64,000 bases of DNA from an uncultured Christensenellaceae bacterium (GTDB lineage: Bacteria > Bacillota > Clostridia > Christensenellales > UBA3700): the NCBI GenBank assembly GCA_910587685.1, contig CAJUMY010000001.1, positions 62,001 to 126,000 of the forward strand, written 5' to 3'. The notes under the pieces were generated by a model that was not told where the DNA came from, did not search any database, and was given only the letters and a program-made list of their open reading frames with translations. The number at the start of each line of letters is the position of its first letter. Within the stretch, counting starts at the first letter, position 1. The position numbers were made by a program, and so were the translations under genes. Below are positions 49,670-59,361 of the stretch, in pieces.

Positions 49670-52297
49670 TCAGCTCTTCAGCATAGCAAGCTGCTCTGTG
49701 AGTTTCTCTCTCTTTTCTCTATATTTTCCGAGTTTGACAGTCTCTTGCTCGATAAGATTTTTAGGCGCTTTTGCCAAAAATCCTTCGTTCCTCAGCATCT
49801 TGTCGCATCTTGCTATTTCCTTGTCAGCGTTATCTATCTCCTTTTGGATCCTCTCTATCTCTTTTTCTGTATCTACGAGATCGCCGAGCGGTATGAGTAT
49901 CTCGCCGAGCGACGTTACAGCAGACGATACCTTTTCTCTTATCGCCGCCTTGTTTTGGATGTATTCTATATCCGTTACGCCCGCCAGTTTCTTCATATAT
50001 ATTTCCGCGCCTGAAAGCGAACTCTCGCCGATAGTCGTCATCATCCTTACAGGCTTAGACGGACTGACGTTCATCTCCGCTCTTATATTACGTATAGTCG
50101 TGATCATACCCATCACGTTTTCAAAGCTTTCGCACTCGTTCTTATAAGAGAATTTATTTAGCGCAACGGGCCAGTCGGATATCATTACCGACTTCTCGTC
50201 GTGCGGGAAATTGAGGTATATCTCTTCCGTTATGAACGGTATGAACGGATGAAGAAGTTTCAGAATATTCTTCATAACGTACACAAGAACGCTGAGAGTA
50301 TTGATCTTCTTATCCTGATTGTCGCCGTAGAGATATGGTTTTGCAAGCTCGATATACCAATCGCAGAACTCGCTCCAAACAAAGTTGTAAAGTTTGGTCG
50401 CCGCAAGTCCCAGTTCGTACTTTGCAAGATTAGCGGTGACTTCTTTTATCGTTCTGTTGAGTCTTGCGAGTATCCATTTATCCGCCGGCGTATATCTGAA
50501 AGTACCGAGTTCCTTTATCTTATTTCCTTCAAGATTGAGAAGAACGAATCTCGAAGCGTTCCATATCTTATTCATGAACGCCGACATATCTTCCGTCTTT
50601 TTCTTCGAATACCTTATATCTCCGCCGGGAGCGACGCCCATAAGGAGCGAAAATCTCAAGCTGTCCGCGCCGTATTTATCGATAAGTTCGAGCGGATCGA
50701 TACCGTTGCCGAGCGACTTCGACATCTTCCTGCCCTCCGAGTCTCTCACGATACCGTGTATCAAAACTTCTGGGAACGGGATCTCGCCCATGTGCTCTAC
50801 TCCCGAGAAGATCATTCTCGCGACCCAGAAGAATATTATATCGTACGCCGTTACAAGCAAACTCGTAGGATAGAAGTATTTGAGGTCTTTGGTCTTTTCG
50901 GGATAGCCGAGCGTAGAAAACGGCCACAAAGCCGAAGAGAACCACGTATCTAAAACGTCCTCGTCCTGTCTGAACGAAGTCGACGAACACTTCGGACACT
51001 TTGTCGGAGCTTCTTCGCTGACGACCATATGTCCGCATTCTTCGCAGTAATACGCAGGTATTCTGTGTCCCCACCAAAGCTGACGAGATATGCACCAGTC
51101 CTTGATGTTTTCCATCCAGTTATAATAGACTTTCGTGAACCTTTCGGGTATGAATTCTATTTTCTTTTTACGAACGACGTCTATAGCCGGTTTTGCAAGC
51201 GGAGCCATCTTGACGAACCACTGTTTCGAAACCGTAGGTTCTACTACGTTTCTGCATCTGTAGCATTCTCCGACGTTATGCTTATAGGGCTCAGTCTTAA
51301 CGAGATAGCCGAGCCTGTCGAGGTCTTCCGCTATCTTCTTCCTTGCCTCGGCTCTGTCCATACCCTCGTAACCTATAGCGTTAGCGTTCATAATGCCGTC
51401 GTCGCCTATGACTTTGATGACATCGAGAGAGTGTCTCAGACCGACCTCGAAGTCGTTGGGGTCGTGCGCGGGAGTGATCTTGACCGCGCCGCTTCCGAAT
51501 CCTATCTCTACGTAGTCGTCGCCTATTATCGGTATCTCCTTATTGACAAGAGGAAGAACGAGCGTCTTGCCTATTGCGTCCTTATATCTTTCGTCCGCGG
51601 GATTGACTGCGACCGCCGTGTCTCCGAGAAGCGTTTCGGGTCTCGTAGTCGCGACTACTATCTCGCCGCTTCCGTCTGCGTACGGATAACGGATATGCCA
51701 TAGGAACGAATCCTTCTCGCTATATTCGACTTCGGCGTCGGAAAGCGCCGTCTTACACGAAGGACACCAGTTGATGATCCTGTCGCCCTTGTATATGAGT
51801 CCTTTGTTATAGAGATTGACAAAGACGTGTTTTACGGCTTTGTTGCATTTTTCGTCCATAGTGAACGCTTCGCGGCTCCAATCGAGCGACGAGCCCAACC
51901 TCTTCAGCTGTTCTACGATGCGTCCGCCGTACTGATTTTTCCACGCCCAGGCTCTTTCCATAAAGCCGTCGCGTCCGACGTCGTTCTTTGAGAGTCCCTC
52001 TTCTTTCTTCATCTTCTCTACGACTTTGACCTCGGTAGCTATAGAAGCGTGATCGACTCCCGGAAGCCAAAGCGTCGAATATCCCTGCATTCTCTTGAAT
52101 CTAACTATCGTATCTTGGATAGCGTTATTGAGAGCATGTCCCATATGCAACTGCCCCGTTACGTTGGGAGGCGGTATAACTATAGTGAACGGCTCCTTGT
52201 TCTTGTCGACCTTAGCAGTAAAGAAACCGCTGTCGTTCCAGAATTTATAAAGTTTTTCCTCAAACTCTTTGGGATTATACGTCTTTTCCATTTTCAT
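49670..52297 (-). CDS. valS: Valyl-tRNA synthetase
   Basis: ValRS charges tRNA-Val and edits misactivated threonine. The 875-residue class I enzyme has HIGH-type PPNVTGQLHMGHAL, a large editing domain with TTRPETLLGDTAVAV, the zinc-like cysteines CYRC and CEECGH...CPKC, KMSKS in GRKMSKSLGNGIDP, the anticodon-binding domain and a C-terminal coiled coil (EKEIERIQKEIDNADKEIA). The ATG at 52297 has GAGG seven bases upstream. A T-box lies upstream beyond one small gene, so valine starvation should raise its level. Confidence 0.97.
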   Translation of the reverse strand: MKMEKTYNPKEFEEKLYKFWNDSGFFTAKVDKNKEPFTIVIPPPNVTGQLHMGHALNNAIQDTIVRFKRMQGYSTLWLPGVDHASIATEVKVVEKMKKEEGLSKNDVGRDGFMERAWAWKNQYGGRIVEQLKRLGSSLDWSREAFTMDEKCNKAVKHVFVNLYNKGLIYKGDRIINWCPSCKTALSDAEVEYSEKDSFLWHIRYPYADGSGEIVVATTRPETLLGDTAVAVNPADERYKDAIGKTLVLPLVNKEIPIIGDDYVEIGFGSGAVKITPAHDPNDFEVGLRHSLDVIKVIGDDGIMNANAIGYEGMDRAEARKKIAEDLDRLGYLVKTEPYKHNVGECYRCRNVVEPTVSKQWFVKMAPLAKPAIDVVRKKKIEFIPERFTKVYYNWMENIKDWCISRQLWWGHRIPAYYCEECGHMVVSEEAPTKCPKCSSTSFRQDEDVLDTWFSSALWPFSTLGYPEKTKDLKYFYPTSLLVTAYDIIFFWVARMIFSGVEHMGEIPFPEVLIHGIVRDSEGRKMSKSLGNGIDPLELIDKYGADSLRFSLLMGVAPGGDIRYSKKKTEDMSAFMNKIWNASRFVLLNLEGNKIKELGTFRYTPADKWILARLNRTIKEVTANLAKYELGLAATKLYNFVWSEFCDWYIELAKPYLYGDNQDKKINTLSVLVYVMKNILKLLHPFIPFITEEIYLNFPHDEKSVMISDWPVALNKFSYKNECESFENVMGMITTIRNIRAEMNVSPSKPVRMMTTIGESSLSGAEIYMKKLAGVTDIEYIQNKAAIREKVSSAVTSLGEILIPLGDLVDTEKEIERIQKEIDNADKEIARCDKMLRNEGFLAKAPKNLIEQETVKLGKYREKREKLTEQLAMLKS

Positions 52298-52357
52298 TGC
52301 GTTACCTCGTATTTTACTCTATGATTAAATTATTGCTTACGTATTATAATATCTGTC

Positions 52358-52789
52358 TTAGCCGAACGCCGCCATAATACAGCCTATGACGACAACGACC
52401 AATCCCACTATCTTAAATATATAATAATAGTCGGGCGTACCGTCGTTTTTCACGAATACTGCGCTCGTTTTCACTTCTGTTTTGTCCTCTTTAGATACCT
52501 TTTCCGCGCCGCCGTCGGTATCGTCTTCGGCAAACACTTCCTCTTCATCATCCGTCTCGTCGGGCGTTGAAAAGTCTTTTGCGCCGTGTATTTCGCCAAG
52601 AAACGCTTCCGCTTCCCGACTTTCGTTTACCTGCTTCTTCCCGCTTGTCTTTTTAACTATCGCCGCGTCGATTTTCTTTGCGAATATAACGATAATAACG
52701 CCGACTAGCGCTATAATAAGTCCTATTATTACCAGCGGATGCGTAAAACGCGTCAAACTAAAGTCGATTACTCCGATAATAAAGTTCAT
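52358..52789 (-). CDS. Small membrane protein with acidic loop, unknown
   Basis: This protein of about 143 residues is unrecognised. It has an N-terminal membrane segment (HPLVIIGLIIALVGVIIVIF), a short basic stretch, an acidic low-complexity loop rich in D and E (about residues 65-105) and a C-terminal membrane segment (IFKIVGLVVVVIGCIMAAFG). The start is the ATG at 52789 because GAGG lies five bases before it; the GTG six bases upstream overlaps that site. It begins 14 bases after the T-box terminator, so it is the first gene of the T-box operon and precedes valS by 60 bases. Confidence 0.75.
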   Translation of the reverse strand: MNFIIGVIDFSLTRFTHPLVIIGLIIALVGVIIVIFAKKIDAAIVKKTSGKKQVNESREAEAFLGEIHGAKDFSTPDETDDEEEVFAEDDTDGGAEKVSKEDKTEVKTSAVFVKNDGTPDYYYIFKIVGLVVVVIGCIMAAFG

Positions 52790-52802
52790 ACTCACCTCTA
52801 TA

Positions 52803-53030
52803 AAAAAATCATTCGCCCAAACAATAGGACGAATGACCGCGGTACCACCTAAATTCCGAATAAATATATTCGGCTCTCTTCGACGTTAACGCCGTCTAAG
52901 CGCGCGATGCTAAACTATTCACACCGCAAGTTCAGCGACGACCTTCGCCGTCTATCCGTACGCGTCTCTCAGCTAAAAACACGCTCTCTTCAACGGAATC
53001 GCTCGGTTACTCCTTCGCATCATCACATTA
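52803..53030 (-). promoter_or_regulatory. T-box leader (tRNA-Val-responsive) with terminator
   Basis: The minus strand carries the T-box AGGTGGTACCGCGG (52850-52837), which pairs with the acceptor end of uncharged tRNA. A terminator hairpin follows, TCATTCGTCC against GGGCGAATGA, running into seven T residues (52836-52802). Stem I is closed by GATGC (53021-53017) and GCATC (52910-52906). Its internal loop has AGTA on the 5' side and GTT at 52915-52913 on the 3' side, a candidate valine specifier. This agrees with valS in the operon. Confidence 0.93.
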
Positions 53031-53194
53031 TATTCTAAGTATAGAATGAACGCCGAACCTATATTCTTTCGACGTTAACAAACCGCGTGTTCCGCAACGT
53101 CTATAGGAAAGAGGTCGGAATAAATCCTTTTATATCTAACAGTCTACCATAATCCGTATCTCTTTGTGAAGCAAATTAAAAGAATTAGTAGCTA

Positions 53195-53896
53195 TTAATT
53201 ATCCTTTTTATCCAAAACTTCTATCTCCGACTCGTCAACGTCTATGATTATCGCGCTACCGAGCGTATGCTCGCTGTCGGGAACAAGTTTATCTTCGCTA
53301 TTCGCGGTCTCGCAGGAAGCGGCTTTGAGCTCTCTTAACATAATAACGGTATACTGTATCGCCGCAACTATCATGAGTATACTGCTTATCGTAAAGAGAA
53401 ATACGTCGAGGTATATCCTGTTTTTCTCGAAAAACGGATGGAAGAACGAACAAAATACCGCCATAGCCATAAACACAGTGCCGAGTTTTCCCCACAAATT
53501 AGACTGGATAGTGACCTTCTTACGCGCGATCTTGAGCAGTATCGCCGCCCCTATTATCATATAGAGTTCCTTGATTATCATGATGATCGGGAACACTAGG
53601 TGTATAAAATCTATAAGCGTAAGACAAATATACGCGGACATCTGCAAAAGTTTATCCGCGAGCGGATCGAGAACCTTGCCTATATCCGACACGAGATCGA
53701 ATTTTCTTGCGATAAAACCGTCGACGACGTCCGTCACCGACGCAAAAATGAACACTCCGAACGCATACCAAATGTGATTCTTTCCAAAAGTTATTTTATC
53801 AAGACAAAACCAAATAAAGAGCGGCACGCACAAAAGCCGTATATACGTAAGGATATTCGGTATCGTAAATATATCCTTTTTTGAAAACTTCATCAT
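53195..53896 (-). CDS. pgsA: CDP-alcohol phosphatidyltransferase, PgsA-like
   Basis: PgsA makes phosphatidylglycerophosphate from CDP-diacylglycerol and glycerol-3-phosphate in the membrane. The 233-residue protein contains the CDP-alcohol motif DVVDGFIARKFDLVSDIGKVLDPLADK, with all conserved Asp, Gly and Arg residues, in a membrane protein of about five spans. The C-terminal 50 residues are hydrophilic and longer than usual. The second ATG (53893) could equally be the start. A strong promoter lies about 70 bases upstream. Other CDP-alcohol transferases share the motif, but the overall form fits PgsA. Confidence 0.88.
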   Translation of the reverse strand: MMKFSKKDIFTIPNILTYIRLLCVPLFIWFCLDKITFGKNHIWYAFGVFIFASVTDVVDGFIARKFDLVSDIGKVLDPLADKLLQMSAYICLTLIDFIHLVFPIIMIIKELYMIIGAAILLKIARKKVTIQSNLWGKLGTVFMAMAVFCSFFHPFFEKNRIYLDVFLFTISSILMIVAAIQYTVIMLRELKAASCETANSEDKLVPDSEHTLGSAIIIDVDESEIEVLDKKDN

Positions 53897-53966
53897 CTCT
53901 CCTTAATTAGCCGAGCTAACTTAAACATAAGTATTCCTACTTCGATCTTCCACGTTTATAGTCATA

Positions 53967-53995
53967 AGTATAGCATAGCGTGACCTTGTTGTAAA
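53967..53995 (-). promoter_or_regulatory. Promoter of pgsA
   Basis: TTTACA (53995-53990) and TATACT (53972-53967) on the minus strand with a 17-base spacer. Confidence 0.7.
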
Positions 53996-54066
53996 GAGCA
54001 AAAGCTCCGAGGTTAATAATTTTATGTAAATTTTACACTAAAACAACTTTGTCTTAAATGCAATTT

Positions 54067-55074
54067 TCAGAAAGTTATGTTCCTGCAACAATTTTCTTTC
54101 CGCCGAATTTTCAAGCGACAATTCTTCTTCTCCTTTCCGAATACGGAAATATAGACGAAAAATGAAATAATATACGCTATATACGCAACTCCGATAAAAC
54201 CCTCTACGGGATAAACGTACTTCACGAGCGTCGAAAAATCCGCGTTGAAAGAAAGCGCCGACGTGACCGCAAGAAGGAATATGGGCGCGTATGAATATTT
54301 CGCAACGTCCAATACCTTGTTGTACACGACTTTGCTGGTCCCGATGAGCGTAGAGAGTATCGCGAGATATATTATGAGTCCTGCAACTATCCCGACGCCC
54401 TTCTTCGTAGCCAAAGCGTATATCGGCATCGACGCAAACGAAAAATCCGCTATGACGCCCGTCATCAAGAACAAAAGTATCGCGAATATAACTCCGACTG
54501 TTACTGCCGACGCTACTATCTCCCGCTTCTTCATACGCGACCCTTCGTCCATTATTATATATCCGCCGAGCAGCATATTCATACCAGCATACGTGCAGCT
54601 TTGCGCTATCCCGATATTCCCGACGACGTTTATCTTTTCGCCCGCTCCGAGATAGAAGATCATCGCAAGAAGAGCGGGAACTATCACGAGATTTATCTTC
54701 TTTATCGAATTCATAGTGAACGACGACACTATAGCTACCGCGATACCAGTTAGAAGTCCCAAATATTTGACTCCGAATATTTCAAAGAGCAGTTCCTCTC
54801 CGCCGCTGACCATAATGATATAGCTCGCGAACATGGTGAGAGTCATAATGGAATCTATTATTTTCCCCATAAGCCCGTTACGGCTCCGCAGAAACGTTTC
54901 GCTCCGCCCGACAAAAAGAAACAGCGCCATCAACAGCCCTATGATAATGCCGGAAAGGCTCGCCGTAAGCGGCGAATATCCGTAAAAATACACGGTCAGC
55001 TCCCGTCCCGTAGCAAGTCCCGCGCCAACTATAGTTCCAATAAACAAAACGACGGTTTTCAATACGTTCATCAT
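54067..55074 (-). CDS. YkvI-like polytopic membrane protein (putative transporter)
   Basis: The protein of about 335 residues has some ten hydrophobic segments and resembles the YkvI family, distant relatives of amino-acid/APC-type carriers. The N-terminal VLFIGTIVGAGLATGRELTVYFYGY is the conserved first-helix motif. Substrate is unknown. No clear ribosome-binding site precedes the two adjacent ATG codons at 55074 and 55071; a TTG at 55119 would add 15 residues without family likeness. I therefore chose 55074. Confidence 0.78.
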   Translation of the reverse strand: MMNVLKTVVLFIGTIVGAGLATGRELTVYFYGYSPLTASLSGIIIGLLMALFLFVGRSETFLRSRNGLMGKIIDSIMTLTMFASYIIMVSGGEELLFEIFGVKYLGLLTGIAVAIVSSFTMNSIKKINLVIVPALLAMIFYLGAGEKINVVGNIGIAQSCTYAGMNMLLGGYIIMDEGSRMKKREIVASAVTVGVIFAILLFLMTGVIADFSFASMPIYALATKKGVGIVAGLIIYLAILSTLIGTSKVVYNKVLDVAKYSYAPIFLLAVTSALSFNADFSTLVKYVYPVEGFIGVAYIAYIISFFVYISVFGKEKKNCRLKIRRKENCCRNITF

Positions 55075-55147
55075 ATATAAAAATATATGCTTACTTGATA
55101 ACGTTTTATGATTTTGCAACGTCGACGCCGTTTCTGCAGCTACAACT

Positions 55148-55840
55148 TCATCTCTCGTTTATATAGCTGTCGTTGATCATCAGCCTAAATCGGCAGTTGA
55201 GATAACTCGAAGCATGTTCGCTCATCGTCATCCTCTTAAGATATATCGTAAGATATTCCATAACAGACGAAGTAGCATCCATATAATATTTCGACGTGAT
55301 TAGCCTCTTTTCGGGATCTATCTCGAGAATATTTTTCTTGATCGAATAGTTGACTCTGTCGTGGATATCCTGCTTGTCGTAACTGCCCTTTTTGACTCTC
55401 GTTCTGTGCGCGTCGCTCTTATCGGCTATAACGAGAGCCGCCGATATTTCGCTTATTATAGCGCCTATCTCCTCTTCGTGATTGCCGACAGCGGAAAGTA
55501 TCTTGCCTATTTCGACTATATCCATACCCATATCTCTGAGTATCGGAAACAAAAGAGCGCCGCCCGTCACACCGTGATTGAATCTGTTTACGGCGTTGCC
55601 TATATCGTGCACGTATCCCGCTATCCGTCCCAGTTCGCGGGTACGTTCGTCGTACTCGAGTTTCGAAAGTATCTCATACGTGGTCTTTGAAACGTTCATC
55701 GCGTGTCTCAAGCCGTGTTCCGTGTAACTCATTGCCGACAGCACGTCGTTAGAAGCCTCGATAAGCGAGCGGATCTCCCTATTGGCGTACACGTCGTCAA
55801 AAGTGACCTCTTTTTTTACATTGGATATATTTCCCGACAT
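55148..55840 (-). CDS. HD-domain phosphohydrolase
   Basis: From the ATG at 55840 (MSGNISNVKKEVTFDDVY) the protein is 230 residues. It has an HD metal site with HGLRHAMNV, GRIAGYVHDIGNAVNRFNHG and NHEEEI, and the later Asp in LVIADKSDAHRTRV, matching H...HD...D. Such enzymes act on nucleotides or signalling molecules. A GGGAAG-like site precedes the chosen start; 34 upstream codons in the same frame are unsupported. Its neighbour is the YkvI-like gene 29 bases downstream of the stop region, so co-transcription is possible. Confidence 0.85.
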   Translation of the reverse strand: MSGNISNVKKEVTFDDVYANREIRSLIEASNDVLSAMSYTEHGLRHAMNVSKTTYEILSKLEYDERTRELGRIAGYVHDIGNAVNRFNHGVTGGALLFPILRDMGMDIVEIGKILSAVGNHEEEIGAIISEISAALVIADKSDAHRTRVKKGSYDKQDIHDRVNYSIKKNILEIDPEKRLITSKYYMDATSSVMEYLTIYLKRMTMSEHASSYLNCRFRLMINDSYINER

Positions 55841-55974
55841 CTTTTCACTTCCCAGTAACATAATATTATAAACTGCTCGATTTTGTAACCCAAAACCGAT
55901 TTTATCCCATATAGTATGTATTTCGATCATACAAATATCCAAAGATAACCTTTTCGCAACATCGAGCGATAAAT

Positions 55975-56017
55975 GTAAAAAAGTATCTCCAAAATATATA
56001 AGAAGATACTTTTTTCT
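55975..56017. terminator. Bidirectional terminator after the GH38-like gene
   Basis: AAAAAAGTATCT (55977-55988) pairs perfectly with AGATACTTTTTT (56004-56015), providing T-runs both ways. Confidence 0.8.
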
Positions 56018-56073
56018 CCATAAAATAATCTAATTAAAACTTTTATTTTGCTTCTAAACCTTTCTTTCGTCTT

Positions 56074-58689
56074 TTATACGAGTTTCGCGTTCTTAAAGAT
56101 AACGGTTTTAACTTCGCCCGCTCTAACTATTATATTTTCGATACGTTCTAGCTCGTCCTCCATGATATTCGATGCAACTATATGATCGTAACTAAAAGCC
56201 GTATTAATATGAACGTCGGTTTCCTTTCCGCAATTTTCATAGAGTCTCACTACGATGGAATCGTCTCTGTCCGCCTTCTTTACGGTCTCTATAACGACGT
56301 TATCCTTATCGGAAGACACCAAAATTTCAAAACTCGCGATATCGTCGCAAATACGCAGAGGAGAAACCAATCCGTATCCGAGTCTCGTCATAGCGTTCAC
56401 GTCCGCGCCGCCTAAGACGCCTAAAGTAAAATAATGAGTTCCTATATCGCTCGTAGGATCGGGACTGCGCGTAGAACGCAAAAGGGCTACGCTTATCGTC
56501 TTATCCGATACTCTATATCCGTATTTCGAATCGGCGGCTATACCGAGTCCTCCTGCAAGCACCCATTTGTTAGCGGCAAATTCTCCGTGTCCTCCCCTCT
56601 TCGAATTGGGTTCTCTCTCCATAGTTCCGAAAGGAATATCGCTTGCGACTTTGTCAATGTCCGACTTCGGCGTAAACTCTATCCTTAGCATAGTGTTCGT
56701 ATCTTCCCATTTTACCTTGGCGTCGATCCTCACGCTATCGCTTCCCTCGAGAAGCACAACGTTCATAAGAATACTGTTCCGTCTAAATCTCAGTACGTTC
56801 TGCCATACTATCATTGCTCCTTCCTTAAAAACTTTATGTTTTCGAAGTTTCAGCGTGGCTTTGATACCTTTATGATAGTTGTCGCTGATATTTATCGCGT
56901 TGTCTTTTAGTTTCGGATCGTTATACATATATATCCGAGCGGATGCTCCGCCTATATGTTCTTCGTTAGTCTTCTTATTAAACAGCGACACTATCTCGCC
57001 GTTTTTGTTGAAAGTGACCCTGATCACGTCGTTTTCTATGCTTTTATCGGTATACGACAGTTTGCTTTCGTCGGGTTCAACGGGTTTCCCTACCGTTTTG
57101 ACACTATACGGCTCAACGTCGCACTTGCACCAATTAGAACCTATCTTGAACCATTCGCTGCGAGCGAACGGAGAAGAGTTGACGACCCTCTTAGCTTTTG
57201 AAACGTTATCGGAGGCGAGCTTTTCCCTCGCGGCTTTTATCCTCTCTCCGAGAACGTTATATCCTACCCTAAGCGCGTCGTTGACCTCCTTGATATTATT
57301 GCCGCCGAGCGCGTTATAGCTCGCATATTTTAATGCGGTCATATAGAGTTCGTCTATTTCGCTATGCGGATACTCGTGACCCGTAAGATAGCGGCAAGTA
57401 GCAAGAAATTCGAGGTCGTGTAGAGACTGTTCTATCTGCCTATTATAGACTTTTAACCTAGCCATCGTCGTATACGCTCCCTGCGTATCATCCCTTACTA
57501 TCTCTCCGCTATAGATTTCGTATTCAGGCGTTCCCGCAAGTCCTCTTTTTATCATTTCCGCCGAAAATTCGCCCGTAAGCATGCCTTCAAGCTCGTTATC
57601 AAGTATGTCTACTTCTGTATGGATACCTCGAAATTTCCCATATATATACTTGGTATATAGTTTATTGATACCGGCATCGCAAAGCAAATCAGGTAAATTT
57701 TTAGGAAGAGTATAACCGTTGAACGTCGCGATATTGCTTCTGAAACCGTATAAGCGTTCGCATAGATTTTGCCCGAGTTTCAATCCTCGCGCGATAAACT
57801 CGCCCGATACTACCGACGTGTCGAGATCCGTAAGATTGGCGCTCACGACGATTTGAGAACTAAGAACGGCTCTCCTTATATCGTCTCTTAACGCTTTGTC
57901 CTTTATGCTAACGATATCGTATACGCTCGACGTTAGATACTTTACTCCGTCGGAAACGTAACAGAGAGCCTTTTTCATCTCGTGCGTCATCTCTCTGGAA
58001 TATCCGCCGAGCGGTCTTAAATGACCGTAAGATATATTATTCGTCAAAAAAGTTTTTCTATCGTTATTTTCGCCATTGAGCTCGGCAAAAGCATTTCGCG
58101 CCCTTTGAATCTCTTCTTTTCCGTAGTCTTTTATTCCGAAAATAATATCGGAAACCTCTTTTTTGTCTCTTGCCGTCAGATAACGGTAAAGAGCGTCGTA
58201 ATATAACCCCATAACGTCGTCGCGTCTATATGCGAATACGGCTCGGAAAAAAAATGCGGGAAAAGATCTCGGACGCTTCGGAGCGTTATTAACTACCTCG
58301 ATATAAAACTTGAAAGCTTCGCCTTCAGATATATCCAACGGAAAAAATTTATTCCCTCGAGTAGAAGAAAGACTGTCGGCTCTGTTTTTCCTGTTGTTAA
58401 GAGTTCCTACGAGTTTTCCGCTCGCGTCGTAGATGAGCGCGTCTCCGTCAAACGCAAGATAAAGACCGCTTGTCATCCCTTCGCGTCTTTTCATGGCGCC
58501 GCAGATCATGAACCAAGCGCTGTCAAAGCGTTTTGCCGCCCATCTGGAATACGGTCTCATCTTACGCATGGACATATCCTTAACGTCTTCAAACGCTACT
58601 CTATCGCCGTAACACTCACGACAATATACGTCGATTCTTTCTCCGTATGTAAAAATTTTATTCTTGACTTTATTCAAAAACGCTATCAT
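56074..58689 (-). CDS. GH38 alpha-mannosidase-like protein lacking the usual catalytic zinc ligands
   Basis: The 871-residue protein has the domain order of bacterial GH38 mannosidases: N-terminal sandwich, catalytic barrel, helical bundle (about 430-520) and large C-terminal beta domains with DNVIRVTFNKNGEIVSLFNK-like sequence. In the catalytic part the family zinc motif HxDxxW is replaced by YGHLRPLGG (His223). The region of the nucleophile keeps an Asp (NLTDLD, Asp288). The DxFGY site reads FNGYTLP, and the NQFHD site in the helical bundle reads SYNALGG. Three of the four expected metal or catalytic positions are therefore changed, so normal mannosidase activity is doubtful. No signal peptide. 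Confidence 0.78.
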   Translation of the reverse strand: MIAFLNKVKNKIFTYGERIDVYCRECYGDRVAFEDVKDMSMRKMRPYSRWAAKRFDSAWFMICGAMKRREGMTSGLYLAFDGDALIYDASGKLVGTLNNRKNRADSLSSTRGNKFFPLDISEGEAFKFYIEVVNNAPKRPRSFPAFFFRAVFAYRRDDVMGLYYDALYRYLTARDKKEVSDIIFGIKDYGKEEIQRARNAFAELNGENNDRKTFLTNNISYGHLRPLGGYSREMTHEMKKALCYVSDGVKYLTSSVYDIVSIKDKALRDDIRRAVLSSQIVVSANLTDLDTSVVSGEFIARGLKLGQNLCERLYGFRSNIATFNGYTLPKNLPDLLCDAGINKLYTKYIYGKFRGIHTEVDILDNELEGMLTGEFSAEMIKRGLAGTPEYEIYSGEIVRDDTQGAYTTMARLKVYNRQIEQSLHDLEFLATCRYLTGHEYPHSEIDELYMTALKYASYNALGGNNIKEVNDALRVGYNVLGERIKAAREKLASDNVSKAKRVVNSSPFARSEWFKIGSNWCKCDVEPYSVKTVGKPVEPDESKLSYTDKSIENDVIRVTFNKNGEIVSLFNKKTNEEHIGGASARIYMYNDPKLKDNAINISDNYHKGIKATLKLRKHKVFKEGAMIVWQNVLRFRRNSILMNVVLLEGSDSVRIDAKVKWEDTNTMLRIEFTPKSDIDKVASDIPFGTMEREPNSKRGGHGEFAANKWVLAGGLGIAADSKYGYRVSDKTISVALLRSTRSPDPTSDIGTHYFTLGVLGGADVNAMTRLGYGLVSPLRICDDIASFEILVSSDKDNVVIETVKKADRDDSIVVRLYENCGKETDVHINTAFSYDHIVASNIMEDELERIENIIVRAGEVKTVIFKNAKLV

Positions 58690-58724
58690 ATCGACCTTCC
58701 CGTAAATTTATCCGTTGTACAACA

Positions 58725-58766
58725 AAATAAAAAAGCATAGCGCCCGATAAAACGGTAACTATGCCT
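58725..58766 (-). terminator. Terminator of the XRE gene
   Basis: GCATAG (58735-58740) pairs with CTATGC (58759-58764) plus flanking A-T pairs; on the minus strand TTTTTTATTTTG follows. Confidence 0.75.
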
Positions 58767-58828
58767 TTAACTATTCAATAACAAATGTAAGTCAATGAAT
58801 CCACTAATTGTCTCGGCGTAAGACTAGC

Positions 58829-59041
58829 TTACATCCAATCCTCTTTGTTATAACCTATCAACTCGTCGAGCGTGATGTTGAAATAACATGCAAGCTTGCA
58901 AAGATAAGTCATGTTAGGTTCGCAATCTCCTCTCTCGTAATGAGAAACAGTTCTCTGTGATACTCCGAGATATGCTGCGAGTTCTTCCTGCGAAATTCTG
59001 TTACGTTTTCTGATGCTTCTTAAATTCTCTTTAAACCTCAT
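58829..59041 (-). CDS. XRE-family helix-turn-helix regulator
   Basis: The 70-residue protein is essentially one Cro/CI-type HTH: FKENLRSIRKRNRISQEELAAYLGVSQRTVSHYERGDCEPN followed by LDELIGYNKEDW. It has no sensor domain. AGGTGG lies before the ATG. An inverted repeat CGAAAC/GTTTCG at 59071-59092, near the expected promoter, may be its own operator. It is a single-gene unit with a terminator. Target genes are unknown. Confidence 0.9.
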   Translation of the reverse strand: MRFKENLRSIRKRNRISQEELAAYLGVSQRTVSHYERGDCEPNMTYLCKLACYFNITLDELIGYNKEDWM

Positions 59042-59070
59042 ATAGCCACCTAATGAATCAAAATTTATTT

Positions 59071-59092
59071 CGAAACAGGTTACTTCGTTTCG
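59071..59092. promoter_or_regulatory. Inverted repeat upstream of the XRE gene
   Basis: CGAAAC (59071-59076) and GTTTCG (59087-59092) flank ten bases, 30 bases before the XRE ATG. The position suits an autoregulatory operator. Confidence 0.35.
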
Positions 59093-59361
59093 TTGTCATT
59101 ATCATATCATATAATTTCTTATTTTTCAATAGTTTTTACACATTTTTTGAAACTTTTTACGAAAATATTGCGATATAATATTCTTAATGGTTATACTAAT
59201 TAACTTTTCATTGTTTTAGACCCTATAATTATCTTTTTTCAACAGCGTAATTACCAATATGTAAACATATGTTTATAGTATTAGGCAAAATATGCCTAGC
59301 AAAATTTACATCGTCAAAACCATTGCTTCAAACGCTCGATTTTCTCACGGAATATTATCGC

